From Herbaspirillum chlorophenolicum (GTDB lineage Bacteria; Pseudomonadota; Gammaproteobacteria; Burkholderiales; Burkholderiaceae_D): a stretch of 43,718 bases of DNA. Below, in pieces: positions 43,614 to 43,718 of the stretch. The stretch lies in the NCBI RefSeq assembly GCF_001189955.1, contig NZ_LFLT01000036.1:1-43718 (forward strand), in the 5' to 3' direction. Under the pieces are notes generated by a model that did not search any database, had not been told where the DNA came from, and saw only the letters and a program-made list of their open reading frames with translations. The number at the start of each line of letters is the position of its first letter. Position 1 is the stretch's first letter. The position numbers and the translations under genes are program-made.

Positions 43614-43718
43614 TTTTTATCCCTATTAACGCTGCGTCGGAGGGGTTGTTTTTGTTACTTGTTGCTTGTTGCTGTTGGGTAGTCTGGTCTTGCTGCGTGT
43701 TGGTGTACTGGCTTGATG
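43552..43718. other. Leader and upstream end of the window
   Basis: Apart from the anti-ribosome-site segment, this A/T- and T-rich stretch shows CAACAAG-like tandem words on the - strand and candidate -10 hexamers (GATAAA, TTAATA) near 43613-43630. No gene is supported. Confidence 0.35.

Overview
The window looks like chromosomal DNA of a GC-rich betaproteobacterium, most likely in Burkholderiales/Oxalobacteraceae (Herbaspirillum-like). This is inferred from the gene order yciV-like PHP / yciO / site-2 protease / trpS / dapA / bamC / MBL hydrolase, the long-form TrpS, and the strong G/C third-position bias in nearly all genes. I see no rRNA, tRNA, CRISPR array, insertion sequence, phage gene or replication origin. 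Thirty-four protein genes are supported.

Region 1 (0.2-10.0 kb, all +): a patatin-like lipase and an alpha/beta hydrolase, then a housekeeping block of a PHP phosphoesterase, HtpX, YciO, an M50 site-2 protease, TrpS, DapA, BamC and a metallo-beta-lactamase-fold hydrolase. htpX is set apart: it has its own heat-shock (sigma-32-like) promoter and its own terminator inside the otherwise continuous block.

Region 2 (10.4-16.7 kb): a tiny Ala/Pro-rich lipoprotein with an elaborate promoter region, the RoxA-type ribosomal protein hydroxylase, SlyD, an uncharacterised exported protein and MutS.

Region 3 (17.2-23.9 kb): an EmrA-EmrB-NodT tripartite drug-efflux operon divergent from its probable TetR repressor, with a perfect operator on the -10 box, then an orphan periplasmic binding protein.

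Region 4 (23.9-38.6 kb): a purine and glyoxylate catabolic block. On the - strand are a purine permease, xdhA-xdhB-xdhC (xanthine dehydrogenase and its cofactor-insertion factor) and guaD (guanine deaminase). A LysR regulator is divergent from gcl-hyi-glxR, followed by pyruvate kinase. Guanine is deaminated to xanthine and oxidised to urate; glyoxylate, the end product of urate and allantoin breakdown, is condensed to tartronate semialdehyde and reduced to glycerate. The urate-to-glyoxylate genes and a glycerate kinase are not in the window.

Region 5 (38.6-43.7 kb): a lower-GC pair of uncharacterised lipoproteins with overlapping genes, a methyl-accepting chemotaxis protein with a CheR-docking-like tail, and an 8-oxoguanine deaminase-type amidohydrolase whose ribosome binding site can be closed by a perfect 8-bp helix in its leader.

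No wholly new multi-gene system is evident. The best leads are regulatory: two purine genes with leaders able to hide their ribosome binding sites, the lipoprotein promoter with 11-bp-phased repeats, and the palindromic repeat in the slot where related gene clusters carry glycerate kinase.
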